18,285 nucleotides of DNA from UBA8752 sp964223495 (GTDB lineage: Bacteria > Bacteroidota > Bacteroidia > Flavobacteriales_D > Sanyastnellaceae), in contig CAXQGL010000046.1 of assembly GCA_964223495.1 (NCBI GenBank), forward strand, positions 1 to 18,285, given 5' to 3'. The stretch's first letter is position 1. Every line of letters starts with the position of its first letter. The notes under the pieces are model-generated. The model worked only from the letters and a program-made list of their open reading frames with translations, searched no databases and had not been told where the DNA came from. Below, one piece after another: positions 1 to 7,230 of the stretch. The translations under genes and the position numbers were made by a program.

Positions 1-123
1 ACCGCCGCAAACGGAAGTGAAACAAAGGATTGCAGAAGAGAAGATTTCAGACCATAACAGATTATACGGCATTGATTAACAGACTATTGTGATTACAAGC
101 ACGGTGAGCTTAATTGCATCACC
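1..123. other. AT-rich upstream region of the pentapeptide-repeat gene
   Basis: This stretch has no convincing open frame and is visibly more AT-rich than the rest of the window. It presumably holds the promoter of the gene starting at 124. I could not find a good Bacteroidota -7 element (TAnnTTTG). The only dyad seen is a short TTGT-gatt-ACAA at 87-98, too small to interpret. Confidence 0.4.
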
Positions 124-927
124 ATGATACGTTTTGCCCCAATTTTCAGCCTCATAGGCCTTCTTGTTCTTTCACCCGGATTGGGTCGGTGCCAGTCGGT
201 GACATTGCCGTACAACCCGGACTCCGAGCCTGACGGCATCATCGGGGCAGTAGATGTGGTCGAGTCCCTTTCTATTTATGGTCAGAATTTCACTCCGGGT
301 GAAATCCTCGTAGATGGAGAAACACTGGGATCCGTGATCAGCGGACTGACTTCAACCATAGACTCACTCAATCAGGTAGTCAATACCCTGAATGCTGATC
401 TCATATCCTTACAGTATTTGCATTCAGAAGTGCAATACCTGCAAAATGAAATCTATTGGCTGCAGTCAGAAATAAGCGATCTGCCAGCCATGATGCTTGA
501 AACAGCAGTAAACAAAAACCCATCAGGAATTCTACCTCCAGGATCGATGCCACCGGGGGATTGGACTGCCGCAAACCTCGAAGATCAGTTGTTTCCCGGC
601 CCGTCTTTCCAGTATTCAGTTTTTGACCATGCTTACCTGGGCGGCGCATCGCTGAACACAAGTTCCTTTCAGTTATTCAATATGGATTACAGTTACACCA
701 GCTTTCATGGGGCAAGGTTCTACTATACTGATGTGACCAATTGCAATTTCACGGGAGCTGACTTCAGTGAAGCAGATTTGGAGGGTGTCAATCTCACAAC
801 ATGCACTCTGACGGATGCCACCATGAACTGTTTGGTGACCTGCCCTTCTGGACTGCCCAGCGGGTATGTCTGCACATCAGATCCAACATGCCATTTGAGT
901 GGCCGATTCCACGTTTACCAACCTTAA
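124..927 (+). CDS. secreted pentapeptide-repeat protein with dockerin-like segment and coiled coil
   Basis: The 267-residue product has four visible parts. Residues 1-24 form a signal peptide (hydrophobic core FSLIGLLVLSPGLG). Residues about 29-53 resemble one dockerin/EF-hand-type half (NPDSEPDGIIG followed by a Leu/Tyr-Gly helix end), a segment often seen near the N-terminus of exported Bacteroidota proteins. Residues about 70-122 are a likely coiled coil (VNTLNADLISLQYL-type heptads). Residues about 148-232 are pentapeptide repeats of the A(D/N)Lxx kind, for example NFTGADFSEADLEGVNL. The tail is Cys-rich (CPSGLPSGYVC). Pentapeptide repeats form a right-handed beta-helix; the function here is unknown. 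The first ATG after the AT-rich leader is the natural start. Base composition is clearly lower in GC than the neighbours, which may indicate transfer or a fast-evolving surface protein. It converges on the methyltransferase gene ending at 989. Confidence 0.85.
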   Translation: MIRFAPIFSLIGLLVLSPGLGRCQSVTLPYNPDSEPDGIIGAVDVVESLSIYGQNFTPGEILVDGETLGSVISGLTSTIDSLNQVVNTLNADLISLQYLHSEVQYLQNEIYWLQSEISDLPAMMLETAVNKNPSGILPPGSMPPGDWTAANLEDQLFPGPSFQYSVFDHAYLGGASLNTSSFQLFNMDYSYTSFHGARFYYTDVTNCNFTGADFSEADLEGVNLTTCTLTDATMNCLVTCPSGLPSGYVCTSDPTCHLSGRFHVYQP

Positions 928-988
928 TATCTCCCCAGCAGGAAATCACTGCATTTTGTCCCCTCAGCAGGGACAGCCCCAAGGCCGT

Positions 989-1549
989 CTAGTTCACCGA
1001 GTAGATCCACATCGGGGGGAGGTTGGCCCAGACCCTGCGGACCAGGTTCATTTCAAAACCCTTGTAATGCTGCTTCATCAAAGGTGGCATGTAGGTGAAC
1101 CATCGGTATACGGTACCCCGTTCGGTATGGCGCTTGAGCGTGTTCCAAAGCGGCACCTTCACGGGTTCCGGGAGCACGAAGGGCAAGCCCGAAATGATCA
1201 AGTCGACCCTGGGCCAATTCCGCTTTTCAAGCAGCGCATCAAGCTCAGCGGCACTGGCCTGCACAATATCGAATCGGTCGCCATACTGGTCCCTCAATCG
1301 GCCTACATACCCGGCCTCGAGCTCAACGATGAGCACCTTGCAGTCCAAGGGCAACCGATGATACAGTTCCCGCGTGAAACTGCCGGTGCCCGGACCGAGC
1401 TCAACGACATACTCCAGGTGCTCGAGATCGAGACCGCACAACATGTTCCTGGCCGCGATCCGGCTGCTCGGTGCTACGCTGGCATTGCGCAGGGGGTGCT
1501 TGATGAAGTTGACCAGAAAGGACCAGCGGTCGGTTGTCTGATTGGGCAT
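989..1549 (-). CDS. PmtA-like class I SAM-dependent methyltransferase (phospholipid N-methyltransferase family)
   Basis: The 186-residue protein has SAM-binding motif I VVELGPGTGSFT at about residues 48-59, an acidic residue after strand 2 (LIVELEAGY), and the motif ISGLPFVLP in the motif IV position. This combination is typical of the COG3963 family, which includes bacterial phosphatidylethanolamine N-methyltransferases and resembles KsgA-type rRNA dimethylases. The N-terminal stretch (FLVNFIKHPLRNASVAPSSR) also fits that family. Substrate assignment to phospholipids is by family resemblance only; other small-molecule or lipid substrates are possible. The start lies only 25 bp after the stop of the GH16 gene in the same direction, so the two are probably cotranscribed. 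No obvious intrinsic terminator follows the stop. Confidence 0.8.
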   Translation of the reverse strand: MPNQTTDRWSFLVNFIKHPLRNASVAPSSRIAARNMLCGLDLEHLEYVVELGPGTGSFTRELYHRLPLDCKVLIVELEAGYVGRLRDQYGDRFDIVQASAAELDALLEKRNWPRVDLIISGLPFVLPEPVKVPLWNTLKRHTERGTVYRWFTYMPPLMKQHYKGFEMNLVRRVWANLPPMWIYSVN

Positions 1550-1574
1550 CGCCCGGCAATCTAGCCCAGCGGAT

Positions 1575-3680
1575 TCATTCGCAGGTATCGCCGAAAGCCG
1601 CCAGGAGGATCAGGACATCATTCACGCCGACCAGACCATCCCCATTGTTGTCAGGACAATCGGAAAGTGCCAAATCGAATGTGCACGTGCCATCATCCCA
1701 GACGGCGTCAGGACTGAAATTCGACCCGTCGGGGTAGGTGCAGCCCGCTTCGGCCAGACCGACACAGAGGCTGGAAGGAGAGGAGGGACTGGCCACGGGA
1801 TCGAAATTCGCTGCGAACGGATCGGCACAGCCCAGACAAGCCTGGCACTCGGTGAAACACACCACATCCAGGGCACCGTCACCTGTCACGGTGACGGTCC
1901 GATAGCCCCCGTCATTGCATGAGGAGGGCATACTCTCCCAGGCAGGCCCGGAAGCGGAAGGGGTTCCGAAACGATAGGACAAGGGCACCAGGCCCTGGAC
2001 CGTGATGGTCGCCTGCTTGGCACCCCAAAGCGCATCGGTCATCGGGTACTCCTGACCCTCGACCTCGATCATGGCCTCCATGGTTTCATCCGGCATCTTG
2101 ACCCTGAAGGTGACCTCATGGAATACAGGGTCCACCGGGGTGCAGGCCTCGCAGGAATTGAAACAGACGGTACCAAGGTCGACAGGCGAGGAGCCCACCG
2201 TGAAAATCCGATTGGTGTAGACGTTGGCACCGTCATAGGTCGTTTCCGTACAGGGAGTGCCTACGGCAAACATTTCGACAAGGCCACTCCAGGCATTGGT
2301 CGTGTATTTGAATTCATGGGTGCCGGGGGGCAGGTTGATGGTCTTCTCCCAGACGCCGTCGCCATTGGCATCCGACATCGCAGCGCAATCCCCGCACCAG
2401 GCATTGAATGTGCCGTTGACATATGCCGTATGCCCTGTGGCATTCTCCTCATTGAGGTCCACCGAGAAATGGACGGCATACACGCAGCTGCCGTCGTTGA
2501 CGGTCGCCGACACGCTGTAGTTGGCCGCATCCGGATCCGTACATCCGTCGCCACCTGTTCCCGGGCAACCTTCCGTGGAGGAAAAACAGTCCGCGTCGGT
2601 GACGATGGCATCCCAGGCCACGTCGACATATCGGTTCACAAAAGTCTCGGAAATGCCGTAGGAAGTCAGCGTGCCCTGAGCACCGGGGGAAAAAGTCTCC
2701 TGTTGACCGCCCCATCCGTTGATGGTGAACTTGTACTCGTGGATGCCTTGAGGCAGATCGAGGGTCACGGACCAGATGCCATCGGCTCCTTCCGTCAGCG
2801 CATGGGTATTGCCCGACCAGTTGTCAAATTCACCGGTCACATAGACCTGATCGGTTGCACCGGGGTTTTCCTGGCTGAGGTCCACCCGGAAAGTGATCGG
2901 CTGTGGGTCCGGAACATGCTCGTAGACGCGCACCCAATCGACTTTCATCTCCTGCGGGAATACCGTGGAGGCATCCGGTGAACCCGGCCACAAACCACCG
3001 ACCGCCACATTGAGCAGCATGTGGTAATCCTCGGCAAACAGCCAGGGATTGGCTGGGGTGACCTGTGTGCGGTCCAATTCAAAATAGACCTGACCATCCA
3101 CCGACCAGCGGATGTGGTCGGGCCACCATTCGACGGTGTACACGTGGAAGGTGGTGGTCCAATCCGCCGAATAGATCACGCCGCCGGAGGACACGACGGC
3201 ACCGACTTCACCCCAATGCGCCGTCCCATGACAACTGCCTGGTGCATTGCCCACGATTTCCATGATGTCGATCTCTCCCGGCCAGGGGTTGTTTTCGCGC
3301 AACATCCAGAAGGCGGGCCAGATGCCCTGTCCTGTAGGCAGGTCAATTCGCGCCTCGAACTTGCCGTAGGTCTGGCTGAACTTGTCGCGGGTCACCATCC
3401 TCGCCGAGGTGTAGTTGCTCCCGGCGAAATTCTCCTCGATGGCGGTGATGATCAAATGACCATTTTCCACACGGGCATTGTCCGTCTGGTCCGTGTAATA
3501 CTGGAGCTCTCCATTGCCCCAACCCCACAGTCCCTGGTCCGCACCGGTACCGATGTCGTAGCCCCATTTGGTATTGTCGATCACGGCGCCATTGAACTCA
3601 TCGCTCCACGAGAGTTGCCAAGTCTGGCCATGGAGGGTCACCATGGGCAAAAGAAGCAGCAGAAAAGGAAGGTAGCGCAT
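1575..3680 (-). CDS. secreted GH16 family endo-beta-glucanase (laminarinase-like), multidomain
   Basis: Using the ATG at 3680, the product is 701 residues and begins with a clear signal peptide (MRYLPFLLLLLPMVTLHGQ). The frame stays open 15 codons upstream, but that would bury the signal peptide. Residues about 20-255 are a GH16 catalytic domain with the signature GEIDIMEIVG. E136 is the expected nucleophile, D138 the assisting residue and E141 the acid/base. GH16 enzymes cut beta-1,3 or beta-1,3/1,4-glucans and some galactans, and the sequence looks laminarinase-like. Two beta-sandwich modules resembling CBM48/AMPK-type domains follow (about 262-353 and 402-510), then a third related module (about 521-615). 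Three GCxxP...DGSC-type calcium-site-like linkers (about 379, 617, 646) separate or follow them. The C-terminus (CPDNNGDGLVGVNDVL...AAFG) is dockerin-like. It lies 81 bp downstream of ald and 25 bp upstream of the methyltransferase. Confidence 0.92.
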   Translation of the reverse strand: MRYLPFLLLLLPMVTLHGQTWQLSWSDEFNGAVIDNTKWGYDIGTGADQGLWGWGNGELQYYTDQTDNARVENGHLIITAIEENFAGSNYTSARMVTRDKFSQTYGKFEARIDLPTGQGIWPAFWMLRENNPWPGEIDIMEIVGNAPGSCHGTAHWGEVGAVVSSGGVIYSADWTTTFHVYTVEWWPDHIRWSVDGQVYFELDRTQVTPANPWLFAEDYHMLLNVAVGGLWPGSPDASTVFPQEMKVDWVRVYEHVPDPQPITFRVDLSQENPGATDQVYVTGEFDNWSGNTHALTEGADGIWSVTLDLPQGIHEYKFTINGWGGQQETFSPGAQGTLTSYGISETFVNRYVDVAWDAIVTDADCFSSTEGCPGTGGDGCTDPDAANYSVSATVNDGSCVYAVHFSVDLNEENATGHTAYVNGTFNAWCGDCAAMSDANGDGVWEKTINLPPGTHEFKYTTNAWSGLVEMFAVGTPCTETTYDGANVYTNRIFTVGSSPVDLGTVCFNSCEACTPVDPVFHEVTFRVKMPDETMEAMIEVEGQEYPMTDALWGAKQATITVQGLVPLSYRFGTPSASGPAWESMPSSCNDGGYRTVTVTGDGALDVVCFTECQACLGCADPFAANFDPVASPSSPSSLCVGLAEAGCTYPDGSNFSPDAVWDDGTCTFDLALSDCPDNNGDGLVGVNDVLILLAAFGDTCE

Positions 3681-3749
3681 GGTGTTCAGAGGTTCCAAAC
3701 AAGGTACGACAGTCCCATGCCGCATTCCCCATCGTCTGCAAGAAGAGGG

Positions 3750-3771
3750 GCCTCGCCGGACTCAGGCGGGC
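3750..3771 (-). terminator. possible weak terminator hairpin at the end of ald
   Basis: Read on the minus strand, GCCCGCC pairs with GGCG(A)GGC (one bulged A) around a 7-nt loop that contains the ald stop codon. A pyrimidine stretch (CCCTCTTCTT) follows rather than a true T tract. It could partly uncouple ald from the downstream GH16 gene. The evidence is only the fold and position. Confidence 0.3.
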
Positions 3772-4850
3772 TCAAATGCGGTTTCAACAGCCGCGTAGAC
3801 GATGTCGCCCTCACAGATGTTGAGCCCCTTCGCGAGGGTCACATCGTCCTTGCATGCCGTCTGCCAACCCTTCTCGGCAAGCGCGATGACATAGGGCAAG
3901 GTCACATTCGTCAAGGCCAAGGTGGAAGTGTAGGGCACGGCGCCCGGCATGTTGGCCACACAATAGTGCACCACATCGTCCACGATGTAGACGGGATCAT
4001 CGTGGGTTGTCGGCTTGGTCGTCTCGATGCATCCACCCTGGTCCACCGCAATGTCGACGATGACGGTACCCGGACGCATTTCGGAAAGCATCTCCCGCGT
4101 GATCAGGTGGGGTGCCCGGCCTCCCTTGACCAGGACGGCTCCCACGATCAGGTCATGCGTGGCAATGGCCTGGCGGATGTTGTAGGCATTCGAATACTCC
4201 GTAACCACGTGGTGGGGCATGATGTCATTGACCTGGCGGAGGCGCGCCATATTGATGTCCATGATGGTCACATGGGCACCCAGTCCTGCCGCCATCTTCG
4301 CTGCCTGCGTTCCGGCCACGCCAGCGCCGAGTACGAGTACCCGTCCGGGAGGAACCCCGGGAACGCCGCCCAGCAATACGCCGCGGCCCCTGCGCGGCTT
4401 CTCAAGGTATTTGGCACCCTGCTGAATCGCCATTCTTCCGGCCACTTCGGACATCGGCGTGAGCAAGGGCAGCGATCCATCCTTCTCCTCCACGGTCTCG
4501 TATGCGATGCAGATGGCACCACTGGCGACCATCGCTTCCGTCAGCGGGGCAGAGGAGGCGAAGTGGAAATAGGTGAAGACCACTTGGCCCGGCCGAATCA
4601 AAGAATACTCCTCGGCAATGGGCTCCTTGACCTTCACGATCATGTCCGCTTCCCGGTACACCAGCCCGATCGACCCACGCATTTCTGCGCCGACCTCGAC
4701 ATAGTCTGCATCGGAAAAGCCACTGCCCATCCCGGCACCGGATTGGACCAAGACCGTGTGACCCCGACGGGTCAGTTCGAAAACGCCAGCAGGCGTCATG
4801 CCAACCCGGCTCTCGGAAGGCTTGATTTCAGAAGGGATGCCAATGATCAT
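3762..4850 (-). CDS. ald: alanine dehydrogenase
   Basis: This cytoplasmic NAD-dependent enzyme interconverts L-alanine with pyruvate plus ammonium. The 362-residue length matches the family (about 360-375). The N-terminus MIIGIPSEIK followed by SRVGMTP is typical. Expected key residues are all visible: R15 (substrate), K75 in VKVKEP, H96 in YFHFAS, the Rossmann loop LGAGVAG at about 174-180 with acidic D198 after strand 2, and D270 in VDIAVDQGG. The ATG at 4850 gives the normal family start. The leader has a weak -7 candidate (TAAATTTC, minus strand, 4905-4898) and an upstream palindrome at 4933-4947. It is the first gene of a minus-strand block leading into the GH16 and methyltransferase genes; no functional link between them is obvious. 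Confidence 0.97.
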   Translation of the reverse strand: MIIGIPSEIKPSESRVGMTPAGVFELTRRGHTVLVQSGAGMGSGFSDADYVEVGAEMRGSIGLVYREADMIVKVKEPIAEEYSLIRPGQVVFTYFHFASSAPLTEAMVASGAICIAYETVEEKDGSLPLLTPMSEVAGRMAIQQGAKYLEKPRRGRGVLLGGVPGVPPGRVLVLGAGVAGTQAAKMAAGLGAHVTIMDINMARLRQVNDIMPHHVVTEYSNAYNIRQAIATHDLIVGAVLVKGGRAPHLITREMLSEMRPGTVIVDIAVDQGGCIETTKPTTHDDPVYIVDDVVHYCVANMPGAVPYTSTLALTNVTLPYVIALAEKGWQTACKDDVTLAKGLNICEGDIVYAAVETAFEPA

Positions 4851-4932
4851 GGTGCAAAGGAGGCTGATGGTCGAATTCGTTCATCAAGGAACAGCCCGAA
4901 ATTTAACCCAACTTATTGACAATCAACTTTTT

Positions 4933-4947
4933 GTGTACTCTGTACAC
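4933..4947. promoter_or_regulatory. perfect palindrome upstream of ald, candidate operator
   Basis: GTGTAC-tct-GTACAC is a perfect 6-bp inverted repeat with a 3-nt spacer. It lies about 83-97 bp upstream of the ald start and about 27 bp beyond the terminator of the adjacent tRNA gene. Its size and symmetry suit a dimeric regulator. Its position upstream of the weak -7 candidate would suit an activator more than a repressor. No regulator can be named from the sequence. Confidence 0.35.
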
Positions 4948-4973
4948 GATATCTACGCAACCGCCTGAAAAGC

Positions 4974-5002
4974 AAGAACCCGGATGCATGATCCGGGCTC
5001 TT
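4974..5002 (-). terminator. intrinsic terminator after tRNA-Ser(CGA)
   Basis: The hairpin AAGA-CCCGGAT / ATCCGGG-TCTT has a 5-nt loop (about 11 pairs, one mismatch). On the minus strand it is followed by GCTTTTC. It begins 4 nt after the mature 3' end of the tRNA, so it most likely ends that transcript. The stem is symmetric and could also act on plus-strand transcripts. Confidence 0.75.
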
Positions 5003-5005
5003 CAA

Positions 5006-5093
<88 letters not shown>

Positions 5094-5103
5094 GAAGGGA
5101 GCG

Positions 5104-5111
5104 CGAAGATA
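5104..5111 (-). promoter_or_regulatory. -7 promoter element of tRNA-Ser(CGA)
   Basis: The minus-strand octamer TATCTTCG matches the Bacteroidota -7 consensus TAnnTTTG at all but one position. It ends exactly 10 nt before the first base of the tRNA, the same distance as the perfect -7 box of the other serine tRNA in this window. No clear -33 TTTG was found; that region is GC-rich. Confidence 0.55.
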
Positions 5112-5146
5112 ATGCGGCGGCGGCGGGTGATGGGCCATGCGACGGA

Positions 5147-5707
5147 ATGCCTGATATTGAGGCCATGGTCCTGAACCCCGCCCTGATCGCTTCCGTCCAA
5201 GTGGCCCGAGTAGAATTCATCCATGCCGCCATGCACCTCAGTCATGCACAATCGCGCTGGGCTCCAGAGGGTAAATGGTCCATTTCCCAAATCGTGGAAC
5301 ACATTGTGCGGGCAGACCAGGGTATGATGGTCGGCACATTCAAGGCACTGGAGGATTTCAGGTCGGGCAGGGGCATGCGCAAGACCGACAACCCCCACCA
5401 CGGTATGCGCTTGGAGGAAATTCTCGAACGCACATGGAAGGGACCGGTCAAAGCCCCCAAGGTGGTGGAACCCTCATGGGGAGGGCCCGTCTCTTTCTGG
5501 CTTTCCCAATTGCAAGCGAATCAGCACACCCTCGAGGCTTTTGCCGAACAGCTGGGGGAGGAAGACGTGGAGGACATGGTGTTTCCCCACGGAATCTCAG
5601 GGCCTGTGAACGTCCTTCAGCGCATCGAATTCATGCGCTTCCACATGGACCACCACCGCCACCAGATCGAGGCCATCAAGGCGATGGACGGGTTTCCGGG
5701 AGGCTGA
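5147..5707 (+). CDS. DinB/YfiT-like four-helix-bundle protein
   Basis: The 186-residue protein has the DinB superfamily pattern: a first metal-binding His in helix 2 (WSISQIVEHIVRAD, H52) and a C-terminal HxxxH (FHMDHHRHQI, H166 and H170). These three histidines normally bind a divalent metal. Members include thiol-dependent S-transferases and DNA-damage-induced proteins, but most are uncharacterised, so no substrate can be given. The ATG at 5147 is the first in frame; the ATG at 5165 is an alternative start that would lose six residues. It sits alone on the plus strand between two minus-strand serine tRNAs, diverging from one and ending 10 nt before the 3' end of the other. Confidence 0.85.
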   Translation: MPDIEAMVLNPALIASVQVARVEFIHAAMHLSHAQSRWAPEGKWSISQIVEHIVRADQGMMVGTFKALEDFRSGRGMRKTDNPHHGMRLEEILERTWKGPVKAPKVVEPSWGGPVSFWLSQLQANQHTLEAFAEQLGEEDVEDMVFPHGISGPVNVLQRIEFMRFHMDHHRHQIEAIKAMDGFPGG

Positions 5708-5708
5708 G

Positions 5709-5716
5709 AAAAAAAA
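5709..5716 (-). terminator. T tract after tRNA-Ser(TGA)
   Basis: Eight consecutive T residues on the minus strand follow the tRNA discriminator base after two bases (GC). No separate hairpin precedes them, so the T-arm/acceptor fold of the tRNA itself, or simply the U tract, may cause release. The tract abuts the stop codon of the convergent DinB-family gene. Confidence 0.5.
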
Positions 5717-5717
5717 G

Positions 5718-5802
5718 CGGAGAGAGAGGGATTCGAACCCCCGGTACCTTGCGGTACAGCGGTTTTCAAGACCGCCGCAATCGACCACTCTGCCATCTCT
5801 CC
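5718..5802 (-). tRNA. tRNA-Ser (anticodon TGA)
   Basis: The minus strand gives an 85-nt class II tRNA. Acceptor GGAGAGA pairs with TCTCTCC, with discriminator G. The anticodon arm is GCGGT-CTTGAAA-ACCGC with anticodon TGA (reads UCA and related codons). There is a long variable arm (TGTACCGCAAGGTA region) and a T arm with GGTTCGAATCC. CCA is not encoded. It is closely related to the tRNA-Ser(CGA) about 700 bp away in the D arm, T arm and acceptor, which suggests descent by duplication. Confidence 0.97.
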
Positions 5803-5812
5803 GATGGAGCCG

Positions 5813-5820
5813 CAAAGTTA
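5813..5820 (-). promoter_or_regulatory. -7 promoter element of tRNA-Ser(TGA)
   Basis: TAACTTTG on the minus strand is a perfect match to the Bacteroidota -7 consensus TAnnTTTG. It ends 10 nt before the tRNA 5' end, which places transcription start at or very near the mature end. The -33 region has only a weak TGTG-like match. Confidence 0.7.
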
Positions 5821-5881
5821 AGGTGGCCGGTCACACCCCTGACACAGCTCACCATTGCGGTATGGCGTATTTTGAACCACC

Positions 5882-7099
5882 GTGAATCTGATTGTCCTTT
5901 CCATCCCCATCTTCTTCACCCTCATCGGATTGGAGGTGGTATGGGACCAGCTCAAGGGCAAGGGACTCTACCGCCTGGGGGACAGCATGGCCAACATCGG
6001 CTGCGGGATCATGGACCAATCCAGCGCCCTGTTCTCCAAGGTCATCACCGTGGGCGCATACACAGCGGTATTCCATTGGACAGCACAATGGAGGCCATGG
6101 ACATTCGACCAACACTGGACCGTGTGGGCCGCCGCATTCGTGCTCTCTGATTTCGCCTATTACTGGGCACACCGGACGGCACACGAAGTCAACATCTTCT
6201 GGATTGGTCATGTCGTCCACCACCAGAGCGAGGACTACAACCTGGGTGTCGCCTTGCGCCAGAGCGTATTGCAGAAGGTCCTGATGATGTGGGTGTATTG
6301 GCCCCTCGCCATGATCGGATTCCCACCCGAGATGTTCCTCACCAGCATGGCCATCAACCTGCTGTACCAGTTCTGGATTCACACCGAATTGATCGACAGG
6401 ATGGGGCCACTCGAGTGGGTCATGAACACCCCGTCCCATCACCGCGTCCACCACGGCCGCAATCCGGAGTACATCGACCGGAACCACGCTGGCGTCTTCA
6501 TCGTCTGGGACCGGATGTTCGGCACCTTTCAGCAGGAAATCGTGAAGCCGACCTATGGCATCACCCGGCCAACCGACACATTCAATCCGGTCCACGCCCA
6601 ATGGAAGCCGGTGGTGGACTTGTGGAGGGACCTAAAACGCATACCCGGCTGGTGGGACCGGCTCCGTTTCCTGTTTGCAACACCCGGTTGGTACCCCGAG
6701 AGCATCGGCGGTCCACAGGATCCACCAGTCATCACCGGTGCGGAACGGAAATACGACCCCAAACCCTCCACGGCCTTGGCTGCGGTCCTCATCGGCCGCT
6801 GGTTGATCCTGTTGGGTGTGGCCCTGCTCGTGCTGCAAAGCACGGAGAACCTCACCAGCCTTGAATTGGCTGGCGCATTGACATGGGTGTTCTGCGCCCT
6901 CGCCGCAGTCGGTGAATTGTGGAACCGCGGTTGGGGCTGGGGACGCATCGCCCTTGCATGGTTGGTCGACCTCGCCTTTGTTCCCGTCGCCGTCCTCCTT
7001 GTGGGCGGTTTGGGTTGGGGCTATCTGCCCAAAGTGTTGCTGGCCTTGCTTTCGGCTGCAGCGACGGCTTGGGCACTCTGGGCGTCGAGCAAGCGATAG
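5882..7099 (+). CDS. membrane sterol desaturase / fatty acid hydroxylase family protein (alkylglycerol monooxygenase-like)
   Basis: The 405-residue integral membrane protein carries the histidine boxes of the di-iron fatty acid hydroxylase superfamily: HRTAH (97-101), HVVHH (110-114) and HHRVHH (186-191), plus H167 between helices. Layout and length resemble alkylglycerol monooxygenase/TMEM195-like bacterial proteins, which hydroxylate or cleave lipid chains. The actual substrate is unknown. Several hydrophobic segments are visible near 4-20 and 80-95, around 135-165, and in a C-terminal cluster at about 297-400 outside the hydroxylase core. The start is GTG at 5882: no in-frame ATG lies nearby, and the N-terminus MNLIVLSIPIFFTLIG gives the expected first helix. 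A TATTTTG sequence ends only 7 bp before it. The 3' end overlaps the convergent small gene at 7021-7230. Confidence 0.88.
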   Translation: MNLIVLSIPIFFTLIGLEVVWDQLKGKGLYRLGDSMANIGCGIMDQSSALFSKVITVGAYTAVFHWTAQWRPWTFDQHWTVWAAAFVLSDFAYYWAHRTAHEVNIFWIGHVVHHQSEDYNLGVALRQSVLQKVLMMWVYWPLAMIGFPPEMFLTSMAINLLYQFWIHTELIDRMGPLEWVMNTPSHHRVHHGRNPEYIDRNHAGVFIVWDRMFGTFQQEIVKPTYGITRPTDTFNPVHAQWKPVVDLWRDLKRIPGWWDRLRFLFATPGWYPESIGGPQDPPVITGAERKYDPKPSTALAAVLIGRWLILLGVALLVLQSTENLTSLELAGALTWVFCALAAVGELWNRGWGWGRIALAWLVDLAFVPVAVLLVGGLGWGYLPKVLLALLSAAATAWALWASSKR

Positions 7100-7230
7100 G
7101 TCACCCACATCTTCCAACCGATGATCGCCTTGTCCACGGAAGACAGGCGCTCGAGGTTGGGCTTCCGATACATCTTCGGGAGCAAGGCCTTGTTCATGGC
7201 ACTGAGGAAGCGGAACCAGGGCAGCCTCAT
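7021..7230 (-). CDS. small conserved-looking hypothetical protein, coupled to the upstream peptidase gene
   Basis: This 69-residue frame starts with an ATG that overlaps the TGA stop of the upstream gene (ATGA), a typical translational coupling arrangement. The basic, partly hydrophobic sequence (MNKALLPKMYRKPNLERLSS, then DKAIIGWKMWVTYRLLD) reads like a genuine small protein, with a possible short amphipathic or membrane-associated segment around IIGWKMWVTY. I recall similar small proteins in Bacteroidota but cannot name a family. Its last 79 bp lie antisense to the end of the hydroxylase gene, so the C-terminal Ala-rich part may be poorly constrained. The function is unknown. Confidence 0.55.
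   Translation of the reverse strand: MRLPWFRFLSAMNKALLPKMYRKPNLERLSSVDKAIIGWKMWVTYRLLDAQSAQAVAAAESKASNTLGR

Noticed and set aside
957..975. Hairpin TGTCCC/GGGACA between the convergent genes ending at 927 and 989
   Set aside because: A 6-bp stem with no T tract on either strand; not a convincing terminator.
3021..4919. A 632-codon plus-strand open frame opposite ald and the start of the GH16 gene
   Set aside because: It is antisense to two genes with clear catalytic motifs. Its translation is His/Arg/Gly-rich without recognisable domains, as expected from the opposite strand of GC-rich coding DNA.
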